From assembly GCA_937773775.1 (NCBI GenBank), contig CALJVL010000001.1:62001-126000 (forward strand): a stretch of DNA of 64,000 nt. The letters run 5' to 3'. The stretch comes from an uncultured Flavobacterium sp. (GTDB lineage: Bacteria > Bacteroidota > Bacteroidia > Flavobacteriales > Flavobacteriaceae). The notes beneath the pieces are model-generated. The model saw only the letters and a list, made by a program, of their open reading frames with translations. It was not told the origin of the DNA and made no database searches. Position 1 is the first letter of the stretch; each line of letters opens with the position of its first letter. This document shows, one piece after another, positions 29,005 through 39,570 of this stretch. The position numbers and the translations under genes were made by a program.

Positions 29005-30138
29005 ATGAAAATTTTAATTAACTGTTCCAACCTAAAAATTGGTGGTGGCTTGCAAGTTGCACATTCTTTTATTTCTAAAATTAAAGAATTTGATGTGCAT
29101 TCTTTCACTATAGTTTATATCAACTATATTAAACAAGCAATTAGACTATTCAGACTTTCCAAGAAAATGTAGAATTTGTGATATATGATACTCCCCGCAA
29201 ATGCCTTAAAAGCAATTACAGGTAAAAATAAATTTTGGGATGTGAGATTGTCAAAAATAAAAAAATTGAGGTTGTTTTTTTCGGTATTTGGGCCTTCCTA
29301 TTGGAAGCCAAACGTAAAACATATAGTGGGTTTTGCTAAGCCTCACTATGTATATATGGATTCCCCATTTTTTTAAAACCATTTCAAATGTACATTCAAT
29401 TAAAATTAGCCTAACAAAATTGTTTTCATATGTTAGATTTTAAGAGAAATAACCAAGTTATTGTTACTGAAAATGAAGATGTTACTACAAGGCTGAGAAC
29501 GATTTTAAAAAAACAAAAAAATTCACACCGTTACTAATTATTACAACCAAGTTTTTGATAATGAGAAATTATGGGACAAAAGTTTGATATTACCAAAATT
29601 TGATGGTTTTTCAATGCTCACTATTTCCGCAAATTATCCCCATAAAAATTTACAAATTATACCTAAAGTTATTTCTTATTTAAATGAGAATTATAAAGAT
29701 TTTAATTTTCGTTTTGTTCTTACTGTAAAGAACGAAGAATTGTTTAAAAGTTGTGATGAAAATATATTAAAAAGAGTATTAACTATTGGAGCAGTAAATA
29801 TTAATCAATGTCCTGGATTGTATTCTCAGTCGGACGCAATATTTTTACCTACTTTATTAGAATGTTTTACAGCAGCCTATCCTGAAGCGATGAGAATGAG
29901 AAAGCCAATTTTGACATCAAATTTAAATTTTGCAACTGGATTATGTGAAGATGCTGCTCAATATTTTGCCCCGTTGAATCCCAAAGATATTGGGGATATA
30001 ATTTATGAATTAGCGAATAATAAAGAATTAAGGAATAATTTAGTGTTAAAAGGAATTGACCAATTAAAAAAATATGACACTTATGAAAAGAGAGCTGAAA
30101 AATATTTAGAAATTATTAAATCTGATACAATTTTGTAA
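29005..30138 (+). pseudogene. Family 4 glycosyltransferase, multiply frameshifted
   Basis: The gene starts MKILINCSNLKIGGGLQVAH at 29005 but breaks after about 55 codons at TAG 29170-29172. Homologous sequence continues in other frames: ENVEFVIYDT near 29170-29200, the 29185-29376 stretch with FSVFGPSYWKPNVKHIVGFA, then KRNNQVIVTENEDVTTRL around 29440-29500, and the C-terminal donor-binding half 29584-30138 (ISANYPHKNLQIIPKV, LPTLLECFTAAYPEAMRMRK). At least five breaks are needed to restore one frame, so this is a real pseudogene rather than a single sequencing slip. It ends 146 bp before an IS4-family element. Confidence 0.85.
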
Positions 30139-30283
30139 TTCTCTAAAAAGCATTTGACTTTTGAGTGAAGTTTAAATTTATTTAAAAAGTAATAAATAGG
30201 ACGTTTTTTAATTGATTTAGTGTCGGAAGAATATTACATTGGAAAACTACAATAAAATTTGAATAACATTTAATAATTTTAAA

Positions 30284-31666
30284 CACAGCTATCCGAAAGT
30301 CAAAAATAAAAAGAGCCTGAAAATCCCGTATTTTTGATTTTGCGAAACAAATAATACTTTATGGGACTCTTCAGGCGAAACAAAAATATCAAAAAACCAG
30401 TTATTCGACAAATTATTAACCTAGTTCCTCGATGGATGATCGAATCTTGTGCTAAAAAATACAGGTCCGACAAAGGATGTAGTAAATACAAGACTTACGA
30501 CCAATTTGTTGCATTAACTTACGGACAGCTTAATAAGTGCTACACTTTAAATGATATTTCCACTGGAATTGGGGTTAGCGAGACTTTTATTGGAGACTTG
30601 GGACTGGCTCAAAGTCCAGCAAGATCTACTATGAGTGATGGCAATAAAAAGCGTGATTGGAAAGTATTTGAATCCTTGTATTATAGGCTTTTGAAACATT
30701 ACGAAAGGATCTTGAAAAGCGAATCTCAACGTAATATTATCAAAGAGATTAAAGACCAAAATATAAAATTGATTGATAGTACCACAATCAGCCTGTGTTT
30801 AAACATGTTTGATTGGGCAAAGTTTCGGACAGCAAAAGGGGGTTTAAAAATACACACGTGCTGGGATGACAATTTACAAATTCCGGACTTGGTAAATATA
30901 ACAGAAGCAAAAATACACGACCGGTACGGCATAGGTCAGTTAGTTTTTTCCAAAGGAACAATTGTAGTGGAAGACAGGGCTTATTTTGATTTTACATTGA
31001 TGCTGCATAGAATTCAAGCTGAAAATATTTTTGTTACTCGCATTAAGACAAATACAGTGTATAAATCCATCCAAGAATTGGACTTGCCTGATGCGGAAGA
31101 TCAAGATATTATTAAGGATGAAATTATTGTTTTAAACAGCAACAAAGCCATAGAGACAGGGATTAGTGAACAAAAACTAAGATTAGTGCATGTTTATAAG
31201 CAAGACGAAAACAAGGTAATTGAAATCATAACCAATAATTTAGAATGGTCAGCTAGAACAATAGCTGATTTGTATAAAAAGAGATGGGATATTGAACTTT
31301 TTTTCAAGGCAATGAAACAAAACCTACAGATAAAAACATTCCTAGGCACAAGTGAAAATGCGGTTAAATCGCAAATTTACATCGCATTGATTAGCTACTT
31401 ATTAATTGAATTGATAAACAGAACAATATCTAAAAAGACAAAGTCTTTCTCAAATCTGGTCGAAAAAATCCGAATCTGTTTAGTGTATTATCTAAGTTTA
31501 GATTATGTCTGCAATCAAGTTGGAGATGGAGCAAAAAAAAATAAGACCAGAACCAAAATTAAAATTCAGTTCTGACTTATTTTCAGCATAATTTTATAAT
31601 AAAACCCTGTTTATAAAGCGGCGAGGCAGTTTTTCTAATATTTAGTAAAACTTTCGGATAGCTGTG
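30284..31666 (+). mobile_element. IS4-family insertion sequence (1383 bp), second type, 9-bp target duplication
   Basis: Perfect 16-bp inverted repeats CACAGCTATCCGAAAG (30284-30299) and the reverse complement (31651-31666) bound the element. The target duplication is AATTTTAAA at 30275-30283 and 31667-31675. It carries one 404-aa transposase. The terminal repeats are unrelated to those of the IS at 10.6 kb, so this is a different element, although it has the same family and target-duplication length. It separates the decayed glycosyltransferase from the asparagine synthase-like gene. Confidence 0.93.
30361..31575 (+). CDS. IS4-family transposase
   Basis: This 404-aa DDE transposase has the first Asp in IKLIDSTTISLCL (about residues 136-148), the second in IVVEDRAYFDF (about 202-212) and the Y-(2)-R-(3)-E-(6)-K motif YKKRWDIELFFKAMKQ (about 305-320). 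The N-terminus (RRNKNIKKPVIRQIINLVP, MIESCAKKYRSDKGCSKYKT) matches the DUF4372-type start of this IS4 subgroup. The frame is intact and fills the element, with 61 bp between the outer base of its start and the left inverted repeat. Confidence 0.95.
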   Translation: MGLFRRNKNIKKPVIRQIINLVPRWMIESCAKKYRSDKGCSKYKTYDQFVALTYGQLNKCYTLNDISTGIGVSETFIGDLGLAQSPARSTMSDGNKKRDWKVFESLYYRLLKHYERILKSESQRNIIKEIKDQNIKLIDSTTISLCLNMFDWAKFRTAKGGLKIHTCWDDNLQIPDLVNITEAKIHDRYGIGQLVFSKGTIVVEDRAYFDFTLMLHRIQAENIFVTRIKTNTVYKSIQELDLPDAEDQDIIKDEIIVLNSNKAIETGISEQKLRLVHVYKQDENKVIEIITNNLEWSARTIADLYKKRWDIELFFKAMKQNLQIKTFLGTSENAVKSQIYIALISYLLIELINRTISKKTKSFSNLVEKIRICLVYYLSLDYVCNQVGDGAKKNKTRTKIKIQF

Positions 31667-31828
31667 AATTTTAAAATTACTTTTTCATAAAAAATTATAG
31701 ACTTAATATAAATACTTCTTATTATTTTACGGTAACTAATCATTTTTTGAAATAATCTTTTAGGTAAAATTTTTTATAACTACTAATAACAAAAATAATA
31801 TTAATAATTTTTACTGATAAAAAGATAT

Positions 31829-33721
31829 ATGTGTGGAATATTAGGTTATTTTGGAAACCAAGAGGCTTCCTTTTCAAATAAAGTTTCTTTAGAGAAAATT
31901 TCTCATAGAGGACCAGATCATTCAGAATTTATAACAAGAGAATATTTTTATTTAGGTCATACCCGTTTGTCAATTTTAGATTTATCTGCTAGAGGAAATC
32001 AACCAATGTATTCTTCAGATAAGAATTTTGTTATTATTTTTAATGGAGAAATTTACAATCATTTAGAACTGCGAGAAAAATATCTTTCGAACGTCAATTT
32101 TTCGTCAACTAGTGATACAGAAACTTTGTTGTATGGTTTAATCTATGAAGGTACTGATTTTATTAAAAAACTGAACGGGATTTTTGCTTTCTCCTTTTAT
32201 AATTTTGAAACAAAGGACTTTATAATCGCCAGAGATCATTTTGGAGTGAAGCCATTATATTATTTTTTAAATGACAATGAAATAGGGTTTTCCTCTGAAG
32301 CAAAAGCGCTGCTTCCTTACTTAAAAAATATGGATGTTGACCAAACGGCGCTGAAAAATTATATTAATTTTTTATGGGCTCCGGGAAATCTTACTCCGAT
32401 AAAACAAATAAAAAAACTATTGCCGGGAAATTATATTACCGGGAATGCATGTAAAATTAATGAATTACAATTTACCCGCTATTTTTCAATCCCTTTTGAT
32501 TCCAACTCTTTCAGCAATAAATCTGAAGCAGAATTAATTGATTTGTTGGAAGAAAAATTAGTCAGAGCAGTAGAAAGACAAATGCTTTCAGATGTACCTG
32601 TAGGCTTTTTTTTGTCAGGAGGTCTTGACAGCAGTTTGGTAGTAGCTATTGCCAAAAAATTACATCCGGAAAAAAAACTGGACTGTTTTACAATTAAAAC
32701 TCACAATATTGAGAATGAAGGATTTGTAGACGATTTTTATTATGCAGAAAAAGTAGCGAAATATTTGGATGTAGGTTTAAATGTAGTTGATTCCACTGTA
32801 GAGATATTAAACGATTTTGATAAAATCATCTATTTTTTAGACGAACCACAGGCTGACCCCGCTCCTATACATGTGTATAATATATGTAAAGTTGCCAAAG
32901 AAAAAAGAATAAAAGTATTATTAGGAGGAACGGGAGGAGATGATATTTTTTCTGGATATAGGAGACACAAAGCATTAAAACTTGTAAAAATTATTACTTT
33001 TTATCCTGTGGGTTTAAGAAAATTAATCAAAAATATTGTTAATAAGCTTAATCAAACAAATTCATTATCAAGAAGGTTAAAAAAACTTACTAAAAATATC
33101 GATAAATCAAGCGAGGACATGATGTTAGGTTATTTTGACTGGATAGATCAGCATAAATTAAATGGTTTATTTTTAAATAAAAGTAAAATTGACATTCATA
33201 GTTATTTTAAATTTTTAAATACTCTGATACCAAAAGAAAAATCAAATTTGAACAAAATGCTTTTTTGGGAAATAAATACTTTTTTGGTAAGTCATAATTT
33301 AAATTACACTGATAAATTAAGTATGGCACATGGGATTTAGGTGCGAGTTCCTTATTTAGATTTAGAACTGGTTGAATTTTCAACAACTATACCTCCCAAG
33401 CTCAAATTGAATGGAAGTGAAACTAAATATTTATTAAAGAAAGTTGCCGAGAGATATTTGCCAAAAGAAATAATATACAGACCAAAAACCGTTTTCGGGG
33501 GGCCAGTGAGGAAATGGATTTTAAATGATATGTCGGCCATTATTAATGATTATTTAAGTAAAGAAGCAATTGAAAAGCGTGGTATTTTTGATTATGAAAA
33601 AGTTAAAGAACTAATAGAAATTAATGAAAAAGGTCGTGATGATTTGTCTTATCCAATATGGTCTTTGTTAGCTATTGAATCGTGGATGAGGCAATTTTAT
33701 GATAAACAACAAGAAAAATGA
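31829..33721 (+). pseudogene. asnB: Asparagine synthase (glutamine-hydrolysing)-like, interrupted by an amber codon
   Basis: The family makes asparagine or transfers an amide; in polysaccharide loci it probably amidates a uronic acid of the repeat unit. MCGILGYFG gives the N-terminal nucleophile Cys2 of the glutaminase domain (to about residue 190), followed by the synthase domain with the pyrophosphate loop FFLSGGLDSSLV. At codon 504 a TAG (33338-33340) stands inside the conserved LSMAHGI-x-VRVPYLDLELVEF block, where relatives have Glu; GAG to TAG is one substitution. The remaining 126 codons continue in the same frame to 33721 and overlap the next gene by 4 bp. Without read-through, the C-terminal part of the synthetase would be missing. 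Confidence 0.88.
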
Positions 33722-35829
33722 AGCAAATCATTCAATCCTTTAAAACAGGACAAACGATATTAGAAGAAGTTCCAGCGCCCCAAGTAGCCAGAGGGACTGT
33801 GTTGATTCAAACTACACGTTCATTAGTGTCCTTGGGTACAGAACGTATGTTGGTTGAATTTGGTAAATCAAATTTAATTTCTAAAGCGAGACAACAACCT
33901 GATAAGGTTAAACAGGTTTTGGATAAAATAAAAACAGAAGGATTAATCCCAACCTTAGAAGCAGTTTTTAATAAACTTGGAGAGCCTCTACCACTTGGTT
34001 ATTGTAATGTAGGAAAGGTAGTTGCGGTTGGTGATGGGGTTAGTGAGTTTAAAATAGGTGATAGAGTAGCCTCCAACGGACAGCATGCTGAATTTGTCTC
34101 TATTCCTAAAAACTTGGTTGCTCATATTCCGGATAATGTTTCTGATGAACAAGCTGCTTTTACGGTTATAGGTTCGATCGGTTTGCAAGGAATTCGGTTA
34201 TTAAATCCAACATTGGGTGAAACGATAGTTGTCACTGGTTTAGGATTAATAGGACTATTGACTGCGCAATTATTAGTGGCCAATGGTTGCAAGGTTATTG
34301 GTGTAGATATTGATGAAAGCAAATTAGCTTTGGCCAAGCAGTGGGGAATTATTCCCTTTAATCCAAGAAATGGCGATGTTGTAAAATTTGTTGAAGAAAA
34401 CACTAACGGAATTGGTGCCGATGGCGTGATCATTACTGCTTCTGCAAAAACGGATGAAATCATTTCGCAAGCGGCTAGATTGTCCCGTAAAAGAGGTCGG
34501 ATAGTTTTGGTTGGCGTGATTGGTTTAAATTTAAGCAGGGCTGAATTTTACGAAAAAGAATTATCATTTCAGGTTTCTTGTTCGTATGGACCAGGACGAT
34601 ATGATGAAAATTATGAAAATAGAGGAATAGATTATCCTTTGTCTTTTGTAAGATGGACAGAAAAAAGAAATTTTGAAGCAGTTTTACAAGCGATCGCATC
34701 CGGTAAAGTGCAAGTAAATGAAATGATTACCGAAATAATTCCTTTGGATAATTATTTGCAAATTTATGGCGAGATTGGTTCCAGTAAATCGATTGCCTCG
34801 ATATTAAAATATAATGAAAGTGTTGTGGTACCAGGCAATACAATTCAATTAAAAGAAGCTAATTATACAGGACAAAAGGGAGTTATTGGCGTTATTGGAT
34901 CTGGTAATTTTACTAAAATGACGATGTTGCCTGCATTAAAGGGTAGTGGTGCCAGTTATAAATACATTGCCAGTAGAGGTGGAGTGAGTGGTACGGCAAT
35001 GGCGCAAAAATATAGTTTTTCTCATTCGACTACCAATGTGGACGATGTGTTAAAAGATAGTGAAGTAGATTTGGTTTTAATTACAACCAGACATAATCTG
35101 CATGCAGGAATGACCGTAAAATGTTTGGAAGCAAAAAAACATGTTTTTGTCGAAAAACCTTTAGCATTAAATACGGAAGAATTAGCAGCCGTTATAGCAG
35201 CGCAACAAAAATCGGGAAAAACAGTAATGGTTGGTTTCAATAGACGTTTTTCACCTCATGCGGAAAAAATGAAATCGCTATTGGGGAGTTCTCAAATGAA
35301 TGTCATTGCAACGATGAATGCAGGTAATATGCCGGCAAACGTATGGGTGCATGATATGTTAGTGGGTGGTGGTAGGATTATTGGAGAAGCCTGTCACTTT
35401 ATTGATTTAATTACTTATTTAACAGAAAGCAAAGTAAAAGCGGTTTGTATGAATGCTATGGGTGTTAATCCAGAAGAAAATACCGACAACGCTACTATTT
35501 TATTAAAATACGAGAATGGATCGACTGGAGTGATAAACTATTTTTCTAATGGTTCAAAAGCCTATTCCAAAGAACGTGTGGAAGTTTACTCACAAGAAAG
35601 AACCTTAATTATGGATAATTTTAGAGAAACGAAAGGTTTTGGTTTTAAAGGGTTTTCAAAATTGAAAACAAAATTAGATAAAGGGCATAAAAATCAGTTT
35701 CATAAATTAATCAATCAGGCTAAAAATGGAGGAGCTGCATTAATTCCTTTTGACGAAATTGTAAACACTACAAATGCATCATTTGCGGCTATTGAGAGTT
35801 TAAAAACGAATAAATGGATTGAATTGTAA
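33718..35829 (+). CDS. Bi-domain oxidoreductase (zinc-type alcohol dehydrogenase + Gfo/Idh/MocA)
   Basis: This 703-aa natural fusion has residues 1-370 as a medium-chain alcohol dehydrogenase fold (GYCNVGKVVAVGDGV, then the NAD motif VVTGLGLIGLLTAQLLVANG) and residues 380-703 as a Gfo/Idh/MocA sugar oxidoreductase (VIGVIGSGNFTKM; the EKPLALN motif with the catalytic Lys; HDMLVGGGRIIGEACHFIDL). This protein is typically encoded beside a heparinase II/III-like gene and a GT4 in bacterial polysaccharide loci, exactly as here. Its reaction is not established; NAD-dependent oxidation of a repeat-unit sugar is the likely theme. The ATG overlaps the asnB-like stop (ATGA). Confidence 0.88.
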   Translation: MKQIIQSFKTGQTILEEVPAPQVARGTVLIQTTRSLVSLGTERMLVEFGKSNLISKARQQPDKVKQVLDKIKTEGLIPTLEAVFNKLGEPLPLGYCNVGKVVAVGDGVSEFKIGDRVASNGQHAEFVSIPKNLVAHIPDNVSDEQAAFTVIGSIGLQGIRLLNPTLGETIVVTGLGLIGLLTAQLLVANGCKVIGVDIDESKLALAKQWGIIPFNPRNGDVVKFVEENTNGIGADGVIITASAKTDEIISQAARLSRKRGRIVLVGVIGLNLSRAEFYEKELSFQVSCSYGPGRYDENYENRGIDYPLSFVRWTEKRNFEAVLQAIASGKVQVNEMITEIIPLDNYLQIYGEIGSSKSIASILKYNESVVVPGNTIQLKEANYTGQKGVIGVIGSGNFTKMTMLPALKGSGASYKYIASRGGVSGTAMAQKYSFSHSTTNVDDVLKDSEVDLVLITTRHNLHAGMTVKCLEAKKHVFVEKPLALNTEELAAVIAAQQKSGKTVMVGFNRRFSPHAEKMKSLLGSSQMNVIATMNAGNMPANVWVHDMLVGGGRIIGEACHFIDLITYLTESKVKAVCMNAMGVNPEENTDNATILLKYENGSTGVINYFSNGSKAYSKERVEVYSQERTLIMDNFRETKGFGFKGFSKLKTKLDKGHKNQFHKLINQAKNGGAALIPFDEIVNTTNASFAAIESLKTNKWIEL

Positions 35830-35844
35830 TTAAAATCATATCAC

Positions 35845-37731
35845 TTGAATATTAAATTAGGTTTTCAACTTTTTCAAAATATGGGACTACGTTATACGTC
35901 CTATAGAGTGGCTCATGAACTAGATAAAAGACTCGGATTATTAAAGAAAAAACATCCCGTAAGTCCTGAACAGAGAAACTTTATTTCGCTTGAAGGTTGG
36001 AAAAACAGCGTTATTCCTTTCGTAATTCAGGAGCGAGAATTAGTATCATTTATCAAAATTGAAGACAATGCCCTAAAGGAAGCTGTACATAAAATAGTGC
36101 AGGGTGAAATTTGTTTTTTTAGTTCAGACTGGAAAAAATTAGGTATAGATTATGATTGGATAAGTAATCCGGAAACCAATTATAAATACGATATTTCCAA
36201 GCATTGGTCTGAAATCAATGACTTTAATCCTGCGAATGGTGATATAAAGTACGTTTGGGAAAAATCAAGGTTTACGTATTTATTGACTGTATTACGCTAT
36301 GATTATCATTTTAATGAAGATCATTCCACTTTTGTGTTTTCTGAAATTGAAAGTTGGATAGAGGCCAATCCTGTTAATCAAGGGCCTAATTGGAAATGCA
36401 GCCAGGAAATTTCATTGCGATTATTCAATTGGATGTATGTTCTTAATTTTTATAAAAATTCTGATGCTTTAACCAAAGAACTTTGGAATAAAATCCAGAA
36501 CACGATTTATTGGTCCTTGCATCATGTTTATCATCACATTGATTTTTCCAGAATTGCAGTTCGGAATAATCACGCCGCATCACAGAGACATTAGCTTTAA
36601 CTATAAGTGAATTGTTATTTCCTTTTATACCTGAATCAAAGAAATGGGCAAAAGAAGGAAGGAAATGGCTGGAAAAAGAAGTGGCTTATCAGGTATACGA
36701 AGATGGTACTTTTCTTCAGTTCAGTATGAATTATCACCGGGTACTAATTCAGTTATTCTCATTTGGAATTTCACTTACAGAGACGTATAAAAAACCTTTT
36801 TCGAAACTTTTCTATCAAAGAGCGTATGCCAGCTTGAATTTTTTGTACCAATGTCTGCAAGAAGAAAATGGCTATTTGCCTAACTATGGAGCCAATGATG
36901 GGGCTTTGTTTTTCCCACTTACCAATACAGATTATAGGGATTATCGTTCTCAATTAAATACATTGCATCATGTTTTAACTAAAGAAAAATTATTTGATGG
37001 TGTTTTGATAAATGAAGAATATTGCTGGGTTCAAAACAAAGCAAATCCAAAATATGGCTTCAAACCGCTAACAAAATCTTTTGGTGTATTAAGTTTTGAA
37101 AACGGAGGTTATTACACTTGTAGAACAAATGAATCGTTTACTTTTGTAAGATGTGGAAATCATAAAGATCGGCCTTCCCATGCCGATAACTTACATGTTG
37201 ATATTTGGGTAAAAGGGCAGAATGTTTTACGCGATTCGGGTACCTATAAATACAATACTTCAAAAGAATTCTCGGGTTATTTTACAGGTTCAAAAGCACA
37301 CAATACGGTTGTTGTTAATGATGCATCGCAAATGCTAAAAGGAAGTCGATTTATTTGGTATTATTGGACCCAATGCCTAAACTCAAAATGGGAAGAAACA
37401 AATGATGACTATATTTTTCAAGGAACTATTAAAGCCTTTCAACAATTAAGTAATAAAGCAACTCATTCACGAATAATTAAAATTTCAAAGAATAAAGCAC
37501 AGTGGACAGTTATTGATGAGGTTTTATCATTAGACCAATATAATAAAGAACAAATTTGGCATGTAGATGATTTTTCTGTTGCTTTTGAAAGTCAGTCAAA
37601 TAATAGAAAAGTTGAACCTAGAATCAGTTTGTCCTACGATTCAGAATACTATGGTTTAAAAAAAGAGGAGTAAAGCACTTTCTTTTCCTTTTAAATCACA
37701 AATTACAACTACGATTACAATTAAAGATTAA
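35845..37731 (+). pseudogene. Heparinase II/III-like (alginate lyase-type) protein, two frameshifts
   Basis: The start is TTG 35845 (MNIKLGFQLFQNMGLRYTSYR). The helical toroid domain reads to NNHAASQRH and stops at 36594. Removing two bases of the GCCGC at 36574-36578 restores ITETLALTISELLLFPF and joins the frame to the second part, which has the beta-sandwich heparinase II/III domain (RCGNHKDRPSHADNLHVDIW with conserved His, Asp and Asn). Near the end, removing one A from the A7 run at 37658-37664 restores SKALSFPFKSQITTTITIKD and a natural stop at 37729-37731. Proteins of this type in capsule loci are thought to act as uronate lyases or epimerases. The two-base insertion is not a simple homopolymer slip. 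Confidence 0.8.
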
Positions 37732-37746
37732 AAATATTTAAATCAA

Positions 37747-38967
37747 TTGAAAGTTCTTTATTTTCACCAACATTTTACTACGCCCGCCATTGGAGGTGCC
37801 ACTCGTTCTTATGAATTTGCCAGACGTTTAATAGAAAAAGGACATTCCGTTTCTATAGTTTGTGGTGAATTCGCTAAACTAAATTTACCGGGAACTGATG
37901 TGAAAGGAATTTATCGGGGAGATGTTGATGGGATTGATGTCATCCAGATAGCTTTGCCTTATTCAAATAATGACAGTATCGCAACTAGAGCTTGGATATT
38001 TCTAAAGTTTGGTATATTAGGTATTAAGGTCGCTATGAAAGAGGAGTATGATATCTTATTCGCGACTTCTACTCCATTAACCGCTGGTATACCCGGAATC
38101 TTCATGAAATGGTTTGGTAGGAAGAAGAAATTCGTTTTTGAAGTCCGTGATCTTTGGCCAGAGCTGCCCAGAGCTTTAGGCATGAAAAATCCTTTCCTTC
38201 TTTGGGGAATGAGTGTCTTAGAGAAAATAAGCTATAGCAAAGCAGATGCTTGTATTGGTTTGTCTCCCGGAATTTGCGAGGGAATTGCAAAACGATCACA
38301 GAAAAACAAGCAAATTACATTGATTCCTAACGGTTGTGATTTAGATTTATTTGTGCCAGGTAATAGAGCTGAACTTGTTTTAGAAGGAATTAAACCGTCT
38401 GATACTGTTGCAGTATTTACAGGAGCACATGGTATCGCAAATGGTTTGCATGCTGTATTAGATGCAGCAGAGGTATTAAAGCAGCAAGGACGGTTAGATA
38501 TTGTATTGGCTTTTATTGGTGATGGTAAAATGAAACCGGAATTGGTTGCCAGGGCAGTGAAAGAAAATCTCTCGAGTTGTCGGTTTTATGATCCTATGCC
38601 AAAATCTAAGCTTAATAAAATTGTAGCTAATTCGGATATAGGAATGATGGTTCTGGCGAATGTGCCAGCGTTTTATTATGGCACTTCTCCAAATAAGTTT
38701 TTCGACTATATTTCTTCAGGTTTACCGGTTTTAAATAATTACCCGGGTTGGTTGGCGGATATCATACAAGAGAATAATTGTGGACTAGTGGTGCCGCCCA
38801 ATAATGCGGAAGCTTTTGCAAATGCATTGATTAAATTGGCAGATGACCGGAAACTTGCAGGTGCATTCGGAGAGAACTCCAGAAGATTGGCTGAAAGTAA
38901 ATTTTCGAGAAATGAGCTTGCTGACAAGTTTGTAGGTTTTTTGGAAGGAGTTCAAAAAAGTAAATAA
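37747..38967 (+). CDS. Family 4 glycosyltransferase (WbuB-like)
   Basis: This 406-aa enzyme starts with TTG 37747 (MKVLYFHQHFTTPAIGGATR), the normal N-terminus of the WbuB/WcaI-type GT4 group. It has EVRDLWPELPRALGM (about residues 131-145), AVFTGAHGIANGLHAVLDAA (about 226-245), and FYGTSPNKFFDYISSGLPVL as the donor site, all conserved in this group. These enzymes usually add the second sugar (often a FucNAc or related residue) onto the initiating sugar. Its stop is immediately followed by the ATG of the initiating transferase, supporting a joint role in early repeat-unit assembly. Confidence 0.9.
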   Translation: MKVLYFHQHFTTPAIGGATRSYEFARRLIEKGHSVSIVCGEFAKLNLPGTDVKGIYRGDVDGIDVIQIALPYSNNDSIATRAWIFLKFGILGIKVAMKEEYDILFATSTPLTAGIPGIFMKWFGRKKKFVFEVRDLWPELPRALGMKNPFLLWGMSVLEKISYSKADACIGLSPGICEGIAKRSQKNKQITLIPNGCDLDLFVPGNRAELVLEGIKPSDTVAVFTGAHGIANGLHAVLDAAEVLKQQGRLDIVLAFIGDGKMKPELVARAVKENLSSCRFYDPMPKSKLNKIVANSDIGMMVLANVPAFYYGTSPNKFFDYISSGLPVLNNYPGWLADIIQENNCGLVVPPNNAEAFANALIKLADDRKLAGAFGENSRRLAESKFSRNELADKFVGFLEGVQKSK

Positions 38968-39570
38968 ATGTATAAAATTATATTCAAATCAATAATAGAT
39001 TTCCTGATCGCATTAATTGGCTTATTAATTTTAGCTCCGATATTCATAACTGTATTTATTGGCTTATTTTTTGCCAACCATGGAAAACCTTTTTTCTTTC
39101 AAGCACGTCCAGGTAAAAACGGTACTGTTTTCAAAATCATCAAGTTCAAAACAATGAACGATAAAAAAGATATAAACGGAAACTTACTGTCTGATGCTCA
39201 GCGTTTAACAAAAACAGGTGCATTTGTGCGCAAAACTTCTCTTGATGAATTGCCGCAATTGTTAAATGTGATTAAGGGAGAGATGAGTTTAATAGGCCCA
39301 AGGCCGCTGTTGGTTCAGTATCTACCTCTTTATTCTAATTTCCAAAACAGACGTCATGAGCTGAAACCAGGTATTACGGGTTGGGCACAGGTGAATGGAA
39401 GAAATGCAATTAGTTGGTCTAAAAAATTTGAATTGGATGTATGGTATGTTGAGAATGTTTCGTTTTTGTTAGATTTAAAAATAGTTTTAAAGACGATTCA
39501 AAAAGTAATAAAAAGTGAGGGCATTAATGCTCAGGATACGGCAACAATAGAACCTTTTAATGGGAAATAG
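38968..39570 (+). CDS. Initiating phosphoglycosyl transferase (PglC-like sugar transferase)
   Basis: This 200-aa monotopic phosphoglycosyl transferase has one N-terminal hydrophobic re-entrant segment (residues 7-33), then a catalytic domain with FFQARPGKNGTVFKIIKFKT, the Asp-Glu pair in RKTSLDELPQLLNVIKGEMS (about residues 91-110) and GPRPLL. The short form, lacking the four extra N-terminal helices of WcaJ, is that of PglC/WbtB-type enzymes. It attaches the first sugar-1-phosphate to undecaprenyl phosphate at the inner membrane. The neighbouring PglD-PglE fusion and the PglF gene at 52.3 kb point to UDP-diNAc-bacillosamine as donor. The next ORF starts 11 bp before its stop. Confidence 0.92.
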   Translation: MYKIIFKSIIDFLIALIGLLILAPIFITVFIGLFFANHGKPFFFQARPGKNGTVFKIIKFKTMNDKKDINGNLLSDAQRLTKTGAFVRKTSLDELPQLLNVIKGEMSLIGPRPLLVQYLPLYSNFQNRRHELKPGITGWAQVNGRNAISWSKKFELDVWYVENVSFLLDLKIVLKTIQKVIKSEGINAQDTATIEPFNGK

